The notes: generated from the sequence alone by a model not told the origin. Counted from the first letter of the stretch, positions 10,607-19,274 are shown. The stretch is DNA of 64,000 nt from Opitutales bacterium (GCA_024697185.1 JAILGB010000009.1:1-64000); one strand, 5' to 3'. Numbers and translations: made by a program.

Positions 10607-12538
10607 GTGTATAACTTTGAAAACATAAAACTCCGCTTCGGTCCGCGTGAACTGTTTAAGGATATCACGGGAACGATCGGCGCGCGGGAACGCATCGGGC
10701 TCGTCGGGCAAAACGGCGCGGGAAAATCGACCCTGCTCAAAATCATCGCGGGAACGCAAGATTATGACGCGGGAACGATCACTGCCGCCAAGGCCGCAAG
10801 CATCGCCTATTTGCCCCAGGACGGCATCGAGTGCGCGGGAACGACACTCTACGGAGAGGTTGAAAAAGCCTTTGACGACGTCCTCTCGCTCCAAGACAAG
10901 ATCGCCGCGGAGGAAAAATCCCTGCAGTCTCTGACCGCGGGAACGCCGGACTATCTCGACAAACTGGCGCTCATCAACGAATGGGAAGAACGGCTCGAAC
11001 ACGCGGAAGCCTCAAAAATGCGTTCCCGGATCGAGAGCGTTTTGCTGGGACTCGGTTTTAAAATCGAAGATATGACGCGCGACACGGGCGAGTTTTCTGG
11101 CGGTTGGCAGATGCGAATCGCCTTGGCGAAACTCTTGCTGCGGGAACCCTCCATCCTGCTGCTCGACGAACCGACCAACCACCTCGACGTCGAATCACAG
11201 GACTGGCTCGAAAACTGGCTCAAACGCTATGCGGGCAGCGTTGTCATCGTCTCGCACGACCGGGCTTTCCTGGATACGATTTGCACGCGGATTTTCGCCC
11301 TCGAAAACGGCAGACTCGACACTTACGAGGGAAACTATTCCTATTACGAAAAAACCTCGCGGGAACGCCGGGAGGCTCTGCGCCACGCGGCGGAAAACCA
11401 GGCGCGGGAAATCGCCAAGACGGAGGATTTTATCGAACGCTTCCGCTACAAGGCGAGCAAGGCGGCACAAGTGCAGTCACGCATCAAACAGCTCGACAAA
11501 GTCGAACGCATTTATTTTGAAGAGGAAAACAACGACGAAATCGAATTCTCGTTCCCGCCCGGCATCCAAAGCGGGCAAAAAGTCGTGACATTGGCGGGAG
11601 TGGCAAAATCTTACGGAACGCTCAAGGTTTTTAATAAAGTCGATTTGCAGATCGAACGTGGCGAACGCATCGCGGTCGTCGGAGTCAACGGCGCCGGCAA
11701 GTCCACATTGATCCGGATGCTCTCCGGAGAGGAAGTCCTCAGCGCGGGAACGCGGACGGTCGGCAACAATGTCGTCATCTCCTATTTCGCCCAACATCAG
11801 GCAAAAGAACTCGATCCGACAAAAACCGTTCTCGAAACCGTCAACGATGTCGCCGTCGGTTTGGGCAACACAAAATTGCGTTCCCTTCTCGGCGCGTTTT
11901 TGTTCCGCGGGGAAGACGTCTTCAAACCCGTAAATGTTTTGTCCGGCGGCGAAAAAAATCGGCTGGCGCTCGCCAAAATGCTTTTGCGACCTTTCAATTT
12001 CCTGATCCTCGACGAACCGACAAACCACCTCGATATGCGCTCAAAAGACGTGCTCTGCCGCGCACTCAAGGAATACGCGGGAACGGTAATCGTCGTCTCG
12101 CACGACCGCGCGTTTTTGGACCCGCTCGTCAACAAGGTGATCGAAGTGCGCAACGGCGGAATCCGCGTATTTAGCGGGAACGTCTCCTATTATCTCGAAA
12201 AAACAAAAGACGAGCGCGTCAGCGTTCCCGCCGTCGAAAAACGTCGCGAAGACAACGGAAAAACGGGAACGGCAGTTTCCGCAAAAGACAAACGCCGCGC
12301 CGTCGCCGAACGCAGCAAGGCCCTGGCGCCACTCAAAAAAGAACTCAAATCCGTCGAGGAAAAAATCGCAAGCCTCGAAGCCGAACAGGCGGAGATCGAA
12401 ACCGCGATGGCAAATCCGGATTTTTACAGCCGCGGCGAAGCGACAAAAAAAGAGATGTTGCGCTACGAAACGCTAAAAGCAGAAATCGCCGAACTCTATG
12501 AACGCTGGGAACAGATTTCCCTCTCGCTCGAAGCCTAA
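10607..12538 (+). CDS. ABC-F family ATPase
   Basis: 643 residues with two ABC ATPase domains and no membrane segment, as in the ABC-F translation-factor family (Uup/EttA/YdiF type). Domain 1 has Walker A GQNGAGKST at residues 34-42, signature FSGGWQMR and Walker B LLLDEPTNHLD. Domain 2 has GVNGAGKST, signature LSGGEKNRLALA and LILDEPTNHLD. A charged linker separates the domains, and the C-terminus is a Lys/Glu-rich coiled coil as in Uup-type members. Family members act on ribosomes in the cytoplasm; which subfamily is not certain. GTG start; the spacing to the -10 box supports it. Confidence 0.93.
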   Translation: MYNFENIKLRFGPRELFKDITGTIGARERIGLVGQNGAGKSTLLKIIAGTQDYDAGTITAAKAASIAYLPQDGIECAGTTLYGEVEKAFDDVLSLQDKIAAEEKSLQSLTAGTPDYLDKLALINEWEERLEHAEASKMRSRIESVLLGLGFKIEDMTRDTGEFSGGWQMRIALAKLLLREPSILLLDEPTNHLDVESQDWLENWLKRYAGSVVIVSHDRAFLDTICTRIFALENGRLDTYEGNYSYYEKTSRERREALRHAAENQAREIAKTEDFIERFRYKASKAAQVQSRIKQLDKVERIYFEEENNDEIEFSFPPGIQSGQKVVTLAGVAKSYGTLKVFNKVDLQIERGERIAVVGVNGAGKSTLIRMLSGEEVLSAGTRTVGNNVVISYFAQHQAKELDPTKTVLETVNDVAVGLGNTKLRSLLGAFLFRGEDVFKPVNVLSGGEKNRLALAKMLLRPFNFLILDEPTNHLDMRSKDVLCRALKEYAGTVIVVSHDRAFLDPLVNKVIEVRNGGIRVFSGNVSYYLEKTKDERVSVPAVEKRREDNGKTGTAVSAKDKRRAVAERSKALAPLKKELKSVEEKIASLEAEQAEIETAMANPDFYSRGEATKKEMLRYETLKAEIAELYERWEQISLSLEA

Positions 12539-12542
12539 TCCT

Positions 12543-12564
12543 CGTTCCCGCGGGAACGTTTTTT
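12543..12564 (+). terminator. Palindromic terminator CGTTCCCGCGGGAACG plus T run
   Basis: A perfect 16-bp palindrome (12543-12558), two motif copies sharing their central bases, is followed by six T residues, directly after the ABC-F stop codon. Three more partial or full motif copies follow to 12611. The hairpin would have a 6-bp stem and 4-nt loop, so it may be modest. Confidence 0.6.
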
Positions 12565-12619
12565 GCGGGAACGCGGAGACGGGAACGGGAATAGCGTGCC
12601 GCGGGAACGGGAAAAGTGC

Positions 12620-12648
12620 TTGACTTGGGGAGGGTTTTTGAGGATACT
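12620..12648 (+). promoter_or_regulatory. Sigma70-type promoter at the edge of the Rhs island
   Basis: TTGACT (12620-12625), 17-bp spacer, GATACT (12643-12648). It would transcribe the first Rhs remnant (ATG 12714, preceded by AGGTG) and the AT-rich genes behind it. Unlike most promoters here it has a 5' leader of about 60 nt. Confidence 0.55.
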
Positions 12649-12713
12649 GAATGAGGTTTCCGGCAACCCCGCCGGAATAGCGATTTGTTAAAAACAATAG
12701 AGACAGGTGATTT

Positions 12714-12815
12714 ATGTCTGATCCGGATTTTCATCCGAGGACTCCGTTCCCGGGGACATGGGTTCCGACGGGCAACGTTCCCGCAAATCCGCTCCAGTGG
12801 TCCTCCGAAATATAG
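12714..12815 (+). pseudogene. Rhs core C-terminal remnant
   Basis: A 33-codon frame ending in NVPANPLQWSSE and then a stop. From family knowledge, this resembles the segment of Rhs/YD-repeat proteins just before the conserved 'Y-D-x-E-L-G-L' block that precedes the variable toxin tip. The frame breaks exactly there. It keeps a plausible ribosome site (AGGTG) and a promoter upstream, but is far too short to be a working Rhs protein. A short unrelated peptide is the alternative. Confidence 0.5.
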
Positions 12816-12964
12816 AAACAACGGTGAATATTTATGGTAGATATTCAAATGAAGTTGTTAAAAAACATGAAGAATATCATTTAAATTTATGGTTAAACAC
12901 ATTTTATAATTTTGAATCAGTAGTTTTGGGGGTAGCTTTTAAGATTGTTTATGTAAAAATTAAA
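12816..12964 (+). other. AT-rich fragment encoding an HExxH-containing peptide (possible orphan toxin tip)
   Basis: An open frame that starts within the Rhs remnant (in a different frame) runs through here into the next gene without a stop. It encodes YSNEVVKKHEEYHLNLW, with an HEEYH (HExxH) motif, then an aromatic-rich tail ending VYVKIK. HExxH is typical of zinc metallopeptidases, but five residues are weak proof. Position (directly after an Rhs core end, before a secreted small protein) suggests the end of a displaced Rhs toxin tip. Confidence 0.35.
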
Positions 12965-13729
12965 ATGAAAAAGTTTATTTTAATTTTATTTTTGTTGATG
13001 ACAAATTTTTTATTTGCCATAGAATTTTCTATCGATAATCACAGTGTTTACGGATCTGATTTGTATCAAAAATTAAAGAATTTGTCACAAGATGGTTTTT
13101 TTTCAAAGGACGGGAGAAATGCTTTTGAAAGAAAACATTTTTCTGAGGAAAATCCGTATTTTTGGAATCCGTTAATTTTTAGTAATTTATTTACATTAAA
13201 TTTACAACGTCTTCCTGATCTTCAAGAAGATTGTTTTCAAATTTATTTTATCCCTTATCAAAAATCGCTGGCATTATCGTTCCCGGATTTAAAATTAAGG
13301 TATTTTGAATTTGAAAAATCAGGCAATTGGGGCTGGGGGACAGGATTGGGAGTTGGTAATAGAAAAATTATCGAAAAGAAAATAAATGTGACTGAAAAAT
13401 TAATTTGTCCCGGCGGTTTCAAATCTGATTTTCTATTGGCAGAAGAATTTGATTTTAATGTTGTTCGCGTTTTAACACGATATAATGAGTCGGTTCTAAC
13501 AATTTCGTTTGATTCCAAAGATGAGGCATTTTTTAGGTTTATAAAATCATTGTATGCGGGAAAAGAATTTAAATTTTTGAATTCTTTTGATTCTTTTCCG
13601 GATAATGATTCAATCATTATTGAACTCCAAAAAGATTTGTCCAAAACGGAACGATATATTTTACGTTTTTCAGTTTCAAAGAAAATGATTCCCGAGCAAA
13701 TACTTTTAAAATATCCGAATTTAAAGTAA
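12965..13729 (+). CDS. Secreted protein of unknown function in the Rhs island
   Basis: 254 residues. The ATG at 12965 was chosen because it starts a clear signal peptide (MKKFILILFLLMTNFLFA); the frame is open further upstream, but that part has a different character. The mature part is rich in Phe, Lys, Asp and Ser, with no motif I recognise. The gene is strongly AT-rich, unlike the flanking core genes, which suggests transfer. First of three tandem small exported or membrane proteins. An orphan immunity protein of an Rhs toxin is a reasonable guess from context only. Confidence 0.65.
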   Translation: MKKFILILFLLMTNFLFAIEFSIDNHSVYGSDLYQKLKNLSQDGFFSKDGRNAFERKHFSEENPYFWNPLIFSNLFTLNLQRLPDLQEDCFQIYFIPYQKSLALSFPDLKLRYFEFEKSGNWGWGTGLGVGNRKIIEKKINVTEKLICPGGFKSDFLLAEEFDFNVVRVLTRYNESVLTISFDSKDEAFFRFIKSLYAGKEFKFLNSFDSFPDNDSIIIELQKDLSKTERYILRFSVSKKMIPEQILLKYPNLK

Positions 13730-13762
13730 TCTCATACAAGGAAAGTGTGTATCAAAGTCAAA

Positions 13763-14158
13763 ATGAAGTTTAGATCTTTACTTATTATAATTTTATTTTT
13801 AACAAACGTTGTTAGTTTAGGAGCTGAAGAAACCATTTCGCTCTTTAACGCAATATTAAAGAACGATTCTTGTCAAATAGAAGCACTAAAAAATAAAAAG
13901 GAATTTTTTAAGGATATTTTCAATGGACGCGCACATTTTGTAGGAAGTGGTCGAGGAGATGTAACAATACAATCTCAAAAAAATTGTACGATTGTAGCAA
14001 ATTTTTTAATAACCAATACCACGAGTTTAAGGTCTTTATTCTATCATTTATATCCCAATAAATGGAATATAACACAACCAGGGTGGATGTTTTTAAATTG
14101 GACACAAAAATATAACAGGGAAGAAGAATATCATTGTAAGTATAATTCGAGGATATAA
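13763..14158 (+). CDS. Small secreted protein of unknown function in the Rhs island
   Basis: 131 residues from ATG 13763; a GTG six codons upstream is also possible. The N-terminus is a signal peptide (MKFRSLLIIILFLTNVVSLGA). The rest has two Cys and clustered Trp (KWNITQPGWMFLNW) and no family I can name. Base composition is AT-rich like its neighbours. The short stretch before the start (IKVK-MKF) resembles that before the previous gene (VKIK-MKK), hinting at a common origin of the two junctions. Possible immunity-type protein by context only. Confidence 0.6.
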   Translation: MKFRSLLIIILFLTNVVSLGAEETISLFNAILKNDSCQIEALKNKKEFFKDIFNGRAHFVGSGRGDVTIQSQKNCTIVANFLITNTTSLRSLFYHLYPNKWNITQPGWMFLNWTQKYNREEEYHCKYNSRI

Positions 14159-14167
14159 AAATATTAA

Positions 14168-14635
14168 ATGTCAGATAAAAATAATTTTAGGAATTTTTGT
14201 TCGTTCGTTAAAATATTTCTTATAGGATTTATTTTAATTTTGAATTTGAGCCCGCTTACGCTTCAACAAGATAAGGTTTATTTTAATAGGACAACATATC
14301 TTTTACAATTTGAATCGGGCGATTTTTATCTTTGTTCCAACATTAACGACAATATATTTGAAGGTATTATTACGGATATTTTTTATGAAAAAAAAGAAGC
14401 AAAAATATATTCAAATATAATTAAAAATTATCGTGCAGAAAAAGATGGGATATATTGTTACGATTTAAACACAGAAAAAACAAAATTTTTAAATGAGGAA
14501 AACCGGACAAAACTAATTCCTGTGGAACAATTTTTTGATTATGAATTAAAAAACCAAAATGAAACATTGTTTTTTGTTTTCAATGCATGGTTATTAATTT
14601 GTTTTGTTTCATTTAAACGTCGCTTCCTGTTATGA
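14168..14635 (+). CDS. Small membrane protein of unknown function in the Rhs island
   Basis: 155 residues, with hydrophobic segments near residues 13-30 and at the C-terminus (about 137-150) around a hydrophilic, Asn/Lys/Glu-rich domain that would lie in the periplasm. It begins 9 bp after the previous gene, so the three AT-rich genes probably form one transcript. No recognised domain. Membrane-anchored small proteins of this kind are common as immunity proteins, but nothing in the sequence proves that. Confidence 0.6.
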   Translation: MSDKNNFRNFCSFVKIFLIGFILILNLSPLTLQQDKVYFNRTTYLLQFESGDFYLCSNINDNIFEGIITDIFYEKKEAKIYSNIIKNYRAEKDGIYCYDLNTEKTKFLNEENRTKLIPVEQFFDYELKNQNETLFFVFNAWLLICFVSFKRRFLL

Positions 14636-14662
14636 TACAAAAAACACCAGCAATTAACCAAG

Positions 14663-14992
14663 ATGATAACTTACGAGTCTTCGCGTGACTTGCCGGTGGA
14701 AATCGCTTATAATGACAGCGTGAGCACCCTTCTCGCAAAACGTAATTATTCTTACGACTCGCTCGGGCGTGTTGTCTCGCGCACGCAGACGCGCGGCGCG
14801 GGATCGCCATGGGCAGATGCGTTCGGGCATAATTCCCGCTCGGAACTCACTTCCGCGACTCTCGGGAACGACAATTTTGTTTGGCGAATATATAATGAAG
14901 ATCTTATGGATGAAAAACAAGAGGAACTTGATATAGTCGAATCGAAGATTTTTAATGCAAAGAAGGAGTTAGACAAATGTATAAAAAAATAA
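14663..14992 (+). pseudogene. Rhs core remnant joined to a short AT-rich tip
   Basis: The 109-codon frame starts inside a YD-repeat region: it encodes RNYSYDSLGRVVSRTQTR and then FGHNSRSELTSATLG, both typical of Rhs core repeats. After NDNFVW the composition switches abruptly to AT-rich, and the frame ends with a charged helix (DEKQEELDIVESKIFNAKKE). The last 16 bases overlap the start of the next gene, the usual toxin-tip/immunity arrangement. It lacks the N-terminal shell and the end of the core, so it is a displaced or deleted fragment. Confidence 0.7.
14684..14796 (+). repeat. Rhs core direct repeat, copy 1
   Basis: A 113-bp stretch collinear with 15524-15636, with about 12 differences by eye (near 89% identity) and no gaps. 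Both copies encode the same Rhs segment around AKRNYSYDSLGRVVSRTQTR. The differences are mostly synonymous, so the copies diverged while coding. Such repeats can recombine to swap cassettes. Confidence 0.9.
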
Positions 14993-15495
14993 TCATACTT
15001 TTTTCTTTTTTAATTTTAGCGGTTTTCGGTTGCTTGTATTATTGTTTTTTTCATATGACTTATGTTGAAACAAGAGAGATGTTTCAATTTAGTTTTGATG
15101 AATACTCGGATGAGTATTACAAACAGTGCTATAAACCATATATCAAGGAAGTATATGCACGATTTATAAGTCAAGAATCAAAATATACGGAATCGATGGG
15201 TTACCCTGTGAAATTTAAACTTAAAGAGTCCAACCCTTTCTTCAGCACACACCATTCCGTTGAGGGATTCTGTATTTCGGTTGAATATCCGACGACTCTA
15301 TATAATTCCGTCTATGGTTCGTTTCACGAATATATTTTGACACTCGAAAGACTAAGCGATTTTTTTGAGGGGGAATTACGGCTTTTATGGTCGTTGGGCG
15401 TATATCCGTTTGTCGTTCCGATAGATCCTGCCGAGGAACCTTCACTTTATTTTTTGCCAACTCGTGAGGATTGGAATCTTGCGCCCAAGAGATAA
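14977..15495 (+). CDS. Membrane-anchored protein of unknown function, possible Rhs immunity protein
   Basis: 172 residues with an N-terminal membrane segment (residues 4-23, IIILFSFLILAVFGCLYYC) and a Tyr/Phe/Glu-rich outer domain. A good Shine-Dalgarno AAGGAG (14963-14968) lies 8 bp before the ATG, unlike most core genes here. The start overlaps the end of the Rhs remnant, and a second Rhs copy follows, so the gene sits between two 113-bp direct repeats. That placement, not homology, suggests an immunity gene kept after loss of its toxin. Confidence 0.65.
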   Translation: MYKKIIILFSFLILAVFGCLYYCFFHMTYVETREMFQFSFDEYSDEYYKQCYKPYIKEVYARFISQESKYTESMGYPVKFKLKESNPFFSTHHSVEGFCISVEYPTTLYNSVYGSFHEYILTLERLSDFFEGELRLLWSLGVYPFVVPIDPAEEPSLYFLPTREDWNLAPKR

Positions 15496-15523
15496 TCTTG
15501 TCAAAACGTCAACAAACACACAT

Positions 15524-15636
15524 CGTGACTTGCCGACAGAAATCGCTTATAATGGCAGCGTGAGCAAGCTCCTCGCAAAACGGAATTATTCTTACGATTC
15601 GCTTGGGCGTGTCGTCTCGCGCACGCAGACACGCGG
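15524..15636 (+). repeat. Rhs core direct repeat, copy 2
   Basis: Collinear with 14684-14796 over 113 bp at about 89% identity. It lies just downstream of the 172-residue gene and ends where a CGCGGGAACG motif copy begins. Confidence 0.9.
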
Positions 15637-15650
15637 GAACGCTGCGTCTT
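15524..15650 (+). pseudogene. Third Rhs core remnant
   Basis: Encodes RDLPTEIAYNGSVSKLL and RNYSYDSLGRVVSRTQTR, the same YD-repeat segment as at 14663, then degenerates into unrelated sequence at a motif copy. There is no credible start and no downstream core or tip. The open frame (15464-15685) starts inside the end of the previous gene in another frame, so it is not a gene of its own. Confidence 0.7.
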
Positions 15651-15695
15651 GCTTTTCAATTGCTAAAAATGGCGGGAACGCATAAAATTGAAAAC

Positions 15696-16244
15696 ATGGA
15701 AGAAACCGCCGTCCCAGAAACACCGCAAAACGAGCAGGGGAATTCCGTTCCTGCGGAATCCGTCGATGTGATTGAGTATAAAATTACGCCCAATCGTCTG
15801 ACGACATATGTTCATTATCGGCAGTTTTGGCCGGTTTTGATTGTGATGTTTGTGGTGCTGACGACGATTTTTTGCGTTTGTGACAAATGGCTCTGGCCGT
15901 TAGTTTTGCTTTCGCTTGCCGTTTTTTTCGGGCTTTATAGCATTTCCACCCGCATCGCTGCTCAACGGATTGCTTCGACAAAATACACGCGCAACGGCAA
16001 CACGATTTCCGCCTCCAATACTTATTTCGGTTTTTATTCCAAAAAGGCTATTGAGTTGGAGCAGGTTTCGCGTATTTCGCTGATTCAGACGCCGCTGATG
16101 AAATTTTGTGATGTTTGGGCGATCGAGTTTATGACGACCGCCAATACGCGTGTGCAGATCTATGGCATCAAAGGTGCTGCGGATGTGCATCGCCAACTGG
16201 TGGAGGCGCGCGCCGTCGCTCTTGCGGCGATTCATCACAAGTAA
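15696..16244 (+). CDS. PH-like domain membrane protein
   Basis: 182 residues from ATG 15696 (MEETAVPETP); an in-frame ATG at 15669 would add nine residues, and neither has a Shine-Dalgarno site. An acidic, VPAES-containing N-terminal tail is followed by two membrane segments (about residues 49-64 and 69-86). The cytosolic part (YTRNGNTISASN...ISLIQTP...WAIEFMTT...IYGIKGAADVHRQL) has the layout of bacterial PH-like domains (bPH2/YdbT type), judged by pattern only. It ends two bases before the ABC ATPase gene, so the two are probably co-expressed. Confidence 0.6.
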   Translation: MEETAVPETPQNEQGNSVPAESVDVIEYKITPNRLTTYVHYRQFWPVLIVMFVVLTTIFCVCDKWLWPLVLLSLAVFFGLYSISTRIAAQRIASTKYTRNGNTISASNTYFGFYSKKAIELEQVSRISLIQTPLMKFCDVWAIEFMTTANTRVQIYGIKGAADVHRQLVEARAVALAAIHHK

Positions 16245-16245
16245 A

Positions 16246-17031
16246 ATGAATATTTTGGAATTTGACGATCTTTCCGTTTCTCGGGGCGGAAAGATTATTT
16301 TTGATGAAATATCTCTGTCTGTCGGGCAGGGGGAAAACACGGTGATTCTCGGTCCCAACGGTGCCGGCAAATCCACCTTGCTCAAGTTGCTGACGCGGGA
16401 ACTTTATCCTTTGTATGTTCCCGGCAAAACGCCGATCAGGATTTTTGGCGAAAGCGTTTGGGATGTTCGCGAATTGCGTTCCCGCCTCGGGATTGTTTCC
16501 AATGATTTTCAAAATCGTTTTCCTGCGGAGCTCAGTGGCGCGGACTTGGTGGCGTCCGGACTGTTTAACACGATCGGGCTTGGCGCGGATTCGCGTTTGA
16601 GTGCGCGTCATCGTGCGATTGTCGCCGATTGTATGGAAGGGCTCGGTGTCGGGCATTTGGCAAAACGTTCTTTCGGTTCGTGTTCGACGGGTGAACAGCG
16701 CCGTTTGATTTTGGCGCGCACTTTAGTCAACAGGCCGGAGGCGCTCGTGCTCGATGAACCGACAAGCGGGCTCGATCTGCGCGCGTCGATTGTCTATGTC
16801 AAAATTTTGCGGGAGCTTATGCGGGCGGGAACGACGGTTATTCTGGTCACGCACAATCTTAATGAAATTACGCCGGAAATCTCCCGCGCCGTTTTGTTGA
16901 AATCCGGAAAAATCCTGGCGACGGGAACGCCGGCGAAAACGCTTTCTTCGCAGTCCTTGTCGCGCCTTTTCGATTTGCCGCTCCGGCTGAGCCGTTCCCG
17001 CGGATTTTACAATGTCGTTCCCGCGGAATAA
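16246..17031 (+). CDS. ABC transporter ATP-binding protein
   Basis: 261 residues, one ABC ATPase domain. Walker A GPNGAGKST (residues 34-42), a degenerate signature CSTGEQRRLILAR in place of LSGGQ, Walker B ALVLDEPTSGLD and switch His in VTHN. The YlmA/ModF-like subgroup of lone ATPases is the closest match I know. No permease gene is adjacent; the preceding membrane protein could be a partner, which is a guess. It starts 1 bp after the upstream stop and ends 14 bp before recQ. Confidence 0.85.
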   Translation: MNILEFDDLSVSRGGKIIFDEISLSVGQGENTVILGPNGAGKSTLLKLLTRELYPLYVPGKTPIRIFGESVWDVRELRSRLGIVSNDFQNRFPAELSGADLVASGLFNTIGLGADSRLSARHRAIVADCMEGLGVGHLAKRSFGSCSTGEQRRLILARTLVNRPEALVLDEPTSGLDLRASIVYVKILRELMRAGTTVILVTHNLNEITPEISRAVLLKSGKILATGTPAKTLSSQSLSRLFDLPLRLSRSRGFYNVVPAE

Positions 17032-17045
17032 AACAGTTTTTTACA

Positions 17046-19259
17046 ATGGCACTGACGGCGGAGGCTGCATTAAAACAATATTTCGGCTTTGCGAAATTTC
17101 GCAATCCGCAGGATCGCATTATCGCTTCGATTTTGTCGGGGCGCGACACGATGGCGATCATGCCGACGGGTGGCGGCAAATCGCTTTGCTATCAGTTGCC
17201 GGCGATGATTTTGCCGCATTTGACGATTGTCGTTTCGCCGTTGATCGCGCTGATGAAGGACCAGGTGGATTCGCTTCGCGCGAAGGGCGTTCCCGCGGCG
17301 AGTCTCAACGGTCTGCAGTCGCTTGCGGAGCAGGATGACGTTTTTAACGGATTGCGCAGCGGACGTTATAAAATCGTCTATATCGCGCCGGAGCGTTTTC
17401 GCGCCGAACGTTTTGTGCGCTTGGTCTCGGAGCTCGAAGTCTCGCTGTTCGCCATTGATGAAGCGCACTGTCTCTCGCAGTGGGGGCACGATTTTCGTCC
17501 CGACTATCTGCGTTTGGGCGAAGTCCTCCGGCATTTTCGTTCCCGCCCGGTCGTCGCGGCTTTTACGGCGACGGCAACGCCGGAAGTGCGCGAGGATATT
17601 TTAAAAACCTTGCGTTTGCACGATGAAAAAATTTTTATCTCCGGCTTCGCCCGCGAGAATCTGTCTTTTAACATCATGAAGTTTTCGGCGCGCGCCAGCG
17701 CCAAGGTGACGGAGCAAAAGTTGCAGCGGCTGATCGACATCATCGACACCTACAAGACGGGCATCGTCTATTGTGCGACGCGCAAGAGTGTTGAAAAAGT
17801 CTATGAAAATCTGCAGGCCAACGATGTCAGCGCCATTATGTATCATGCGGGGATGAGCGATGCGGAGCGCACGGCGGCGCAGGAAGAGTTTATGGAAGGC
17901 CGCGGCGATGTCGTCGTGGCGACAAATGCGTTCGGGATGGGCATCGACCGCAGCGATATTCGTTTTGTGGTGCATTATGAAATGCCCGGCAGTATCGAGG
18001 CTTATTATCAGGAGGCGGGGCGTGCGGGGCGCGACGGCAAGCCCGCCGTCTGCGAACTTTTTTACAACTATGCCGACAGCGGCACTCAGGGATTTTTTAT
18101 CGAAGGCGCCAATCCGAGCAAGGGTTTGATTCAGTTGACCTATCGCATTTTGCAGGATCTTTGCGGGAACGGCAATTCGGTTTCCTGTTCGCTCGACAGC
18201 ATCGCCGACGCCGTCAATGCCGACCGTCACCGCTATTCGTTTTTGGAGGCGGTCACGCCGTCGCGTTTTTCGCGTTCCCGCGGGAACGGCGACAACAAAG
18301 TCAATCCGATGGCGGTTTCGACGGCGGTGGGAATTTTGAACCGCTACGGCTATATCGATCGCATCACCATTCCCGGACAGCGCGTGCGGGAGACAAGAAT
18401 CTGCAATCCCGATGTCGGCGCGCGCGATTTGAAGATTTCGTGGGAACAACTCAAGGAGAAGCGGGAACGCGATTTGAACAAGTTGCAAAAACTGATCGAT
18501 CTGCTTTCTGACGACGGTCTTTGCCGGCAAGAGGCGATTTTGCGCTATTTTGGCGATCCCGAGGCTGTCCCTTGCGGCAAATGCGATGTTTGCCGGCGTT
18601 TGGGGATCAGCGCTCAAAAAAGTGTTCCCGAGCTTTTGGATGTTCCGCGGGAACTCGATCCCGAGGAGTTGCTGATGGTGCAAAAGATTTTGAGCTGCGT
18701 CGCGCGCCTGTCAGTTCGCGGGAACGACCGCGATGAGTGGAAACCGCGTTTTGGCGAAAAACGCGTTGTTGAAGTCCTGACGGGCTCGAAAGCGAAAGCT
18801 GTGCTCGACAATCATCTCGATCAGGTTTCGACCTACGGGATCCTCCGCAAGGAAGGCCGTTCCCATATCGAAGCCGTCATGAAGGCGTTGATGGATGCGG
18901 GCGCACTTGATTATGAGACCGTTGAAAAAAAAGCGACCGGGGAAATTTTTAAACTCTGCCGTCTGACACCGCGCGGTTCGCGCATTATGCGCGGCGAGGA
19001 AAGCGTCAAACTTGTCTGGCCCGGCATCTTGAAAAAAACGGAAGCGGAGCAAAATCCCGGCGCTGTCGCCGTTGTCAGCCAACGGCAAGTCGTTATCGCG
19101 GGAACGAAGAAAAAACCGACTTATTCCAAGGCGGAAAAAGAATTGCTGGGCGGGATCGCCAAAAGCAAAAAGAAAAAAAGCGGCAGGAAATTTTCAGAAA
19201 TGCCGGAATGGCTGCGAAAGAAAATCCGTTCCCAATATGTTTGGCGGAAAAAGAAATAG
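17046..19259 (+). CDS. recQ: ATP-dependent DNA helicase RecQ
   Basis: 737 residues. 3'-5' DNA helicase of recombination and repair. Motif I TGGGKS (about residues 41-46), motif II DEAH near 138, then the motif VI region YYQEAGRAGRDG. The zinc-binding RQC region shows CRQEAILRYF...CGKCDVC, and a winged-helix segment follows (LSVRGN...GSKAKAV). The Lys-rich C-terminus replaces a clear HRDC domain. Ten 7-mer motif copies (GGGAACG or CGTTCCC) lie in its 2.2 kb, one of them the palindrome at 18273-18288. It is convergent with the sulfatase maturase gene. Confidence 0.95.
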   Translation: MALTAEAALKQYFGFAKFRNPQDRIIASILSGRDTMAIMPTGGGKSLCYQLPAMILPHLTIVVSPLIALMKDQVDSLRAKGVPAASLNGLQSLAEQDDVFNGLRSGRYKIVYIAPERFRAERFVRLVSELEVSLFAIDEAHCLSQWGHDFRPDYLRLGEVLRHFRSRPVVAAFTATATPEVREDILKTLRLHDEKIFISGFARENLSFNIMKFSARASAKVTEQKLQRLIDIIDTYKTGIVYCATRKSVEKVYENLQANDVSAIMYHAGMSDAERTAAQEEFMEGRGDVVVATNAFGMGIDRSDIRFVVHYEMPGSIEAYYQEAGRAGRDGKPAVCELFYNYADSGTQGFFIEGANPSKGLIQLTYRILQDLCGNGNSVSCSLDSIADAVNADRHRYSFLEAVTPSRFSRSRGNGDNKVNPMAVSTAVGILNRYGYIDRITIPGQRVRETRICNPDVGARDLKISWEQLKEKRERDLNKLQKLIDLLSDDGLCRQEAILRYFGDPEAVPCGKCDVCRRLGISAQKSVPELLDVPRELDPEELLMVQKILSCVARLSVRGNDRDEWKPRFGEKRVVEVLTGSKAKAVLDNHLDQVSTYGILRKEGRSHIEAVMKALMDAGALDYETVEKKATGEIFKLCRLTPRGSRIMRGEESVKLVWPGILKKTEAEQNPGAVAVVSQRQVVIAGTKKKPTYSKAEKELLGGIAKSKKKKSGRKFSEMPEWLRKKIRSQYVWRKKK

Positions 19260-19274
19260 CCGTTCCCGCGCTTT

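Noticed and set aside
12758-12964. Upstream extension of the first secreted island protein
   Set aside because: A signal peptide begins at 12965; the upstream stretch is reported separately as a tip-like fragment.
14684-15636. The 113-bp repeats as insertion-sequence ends or a CRISPR array
   Set aside because: They are in direct orientation, encode Rhs repeats, and no transposase or spaced short repeats are present anywhere in the window.
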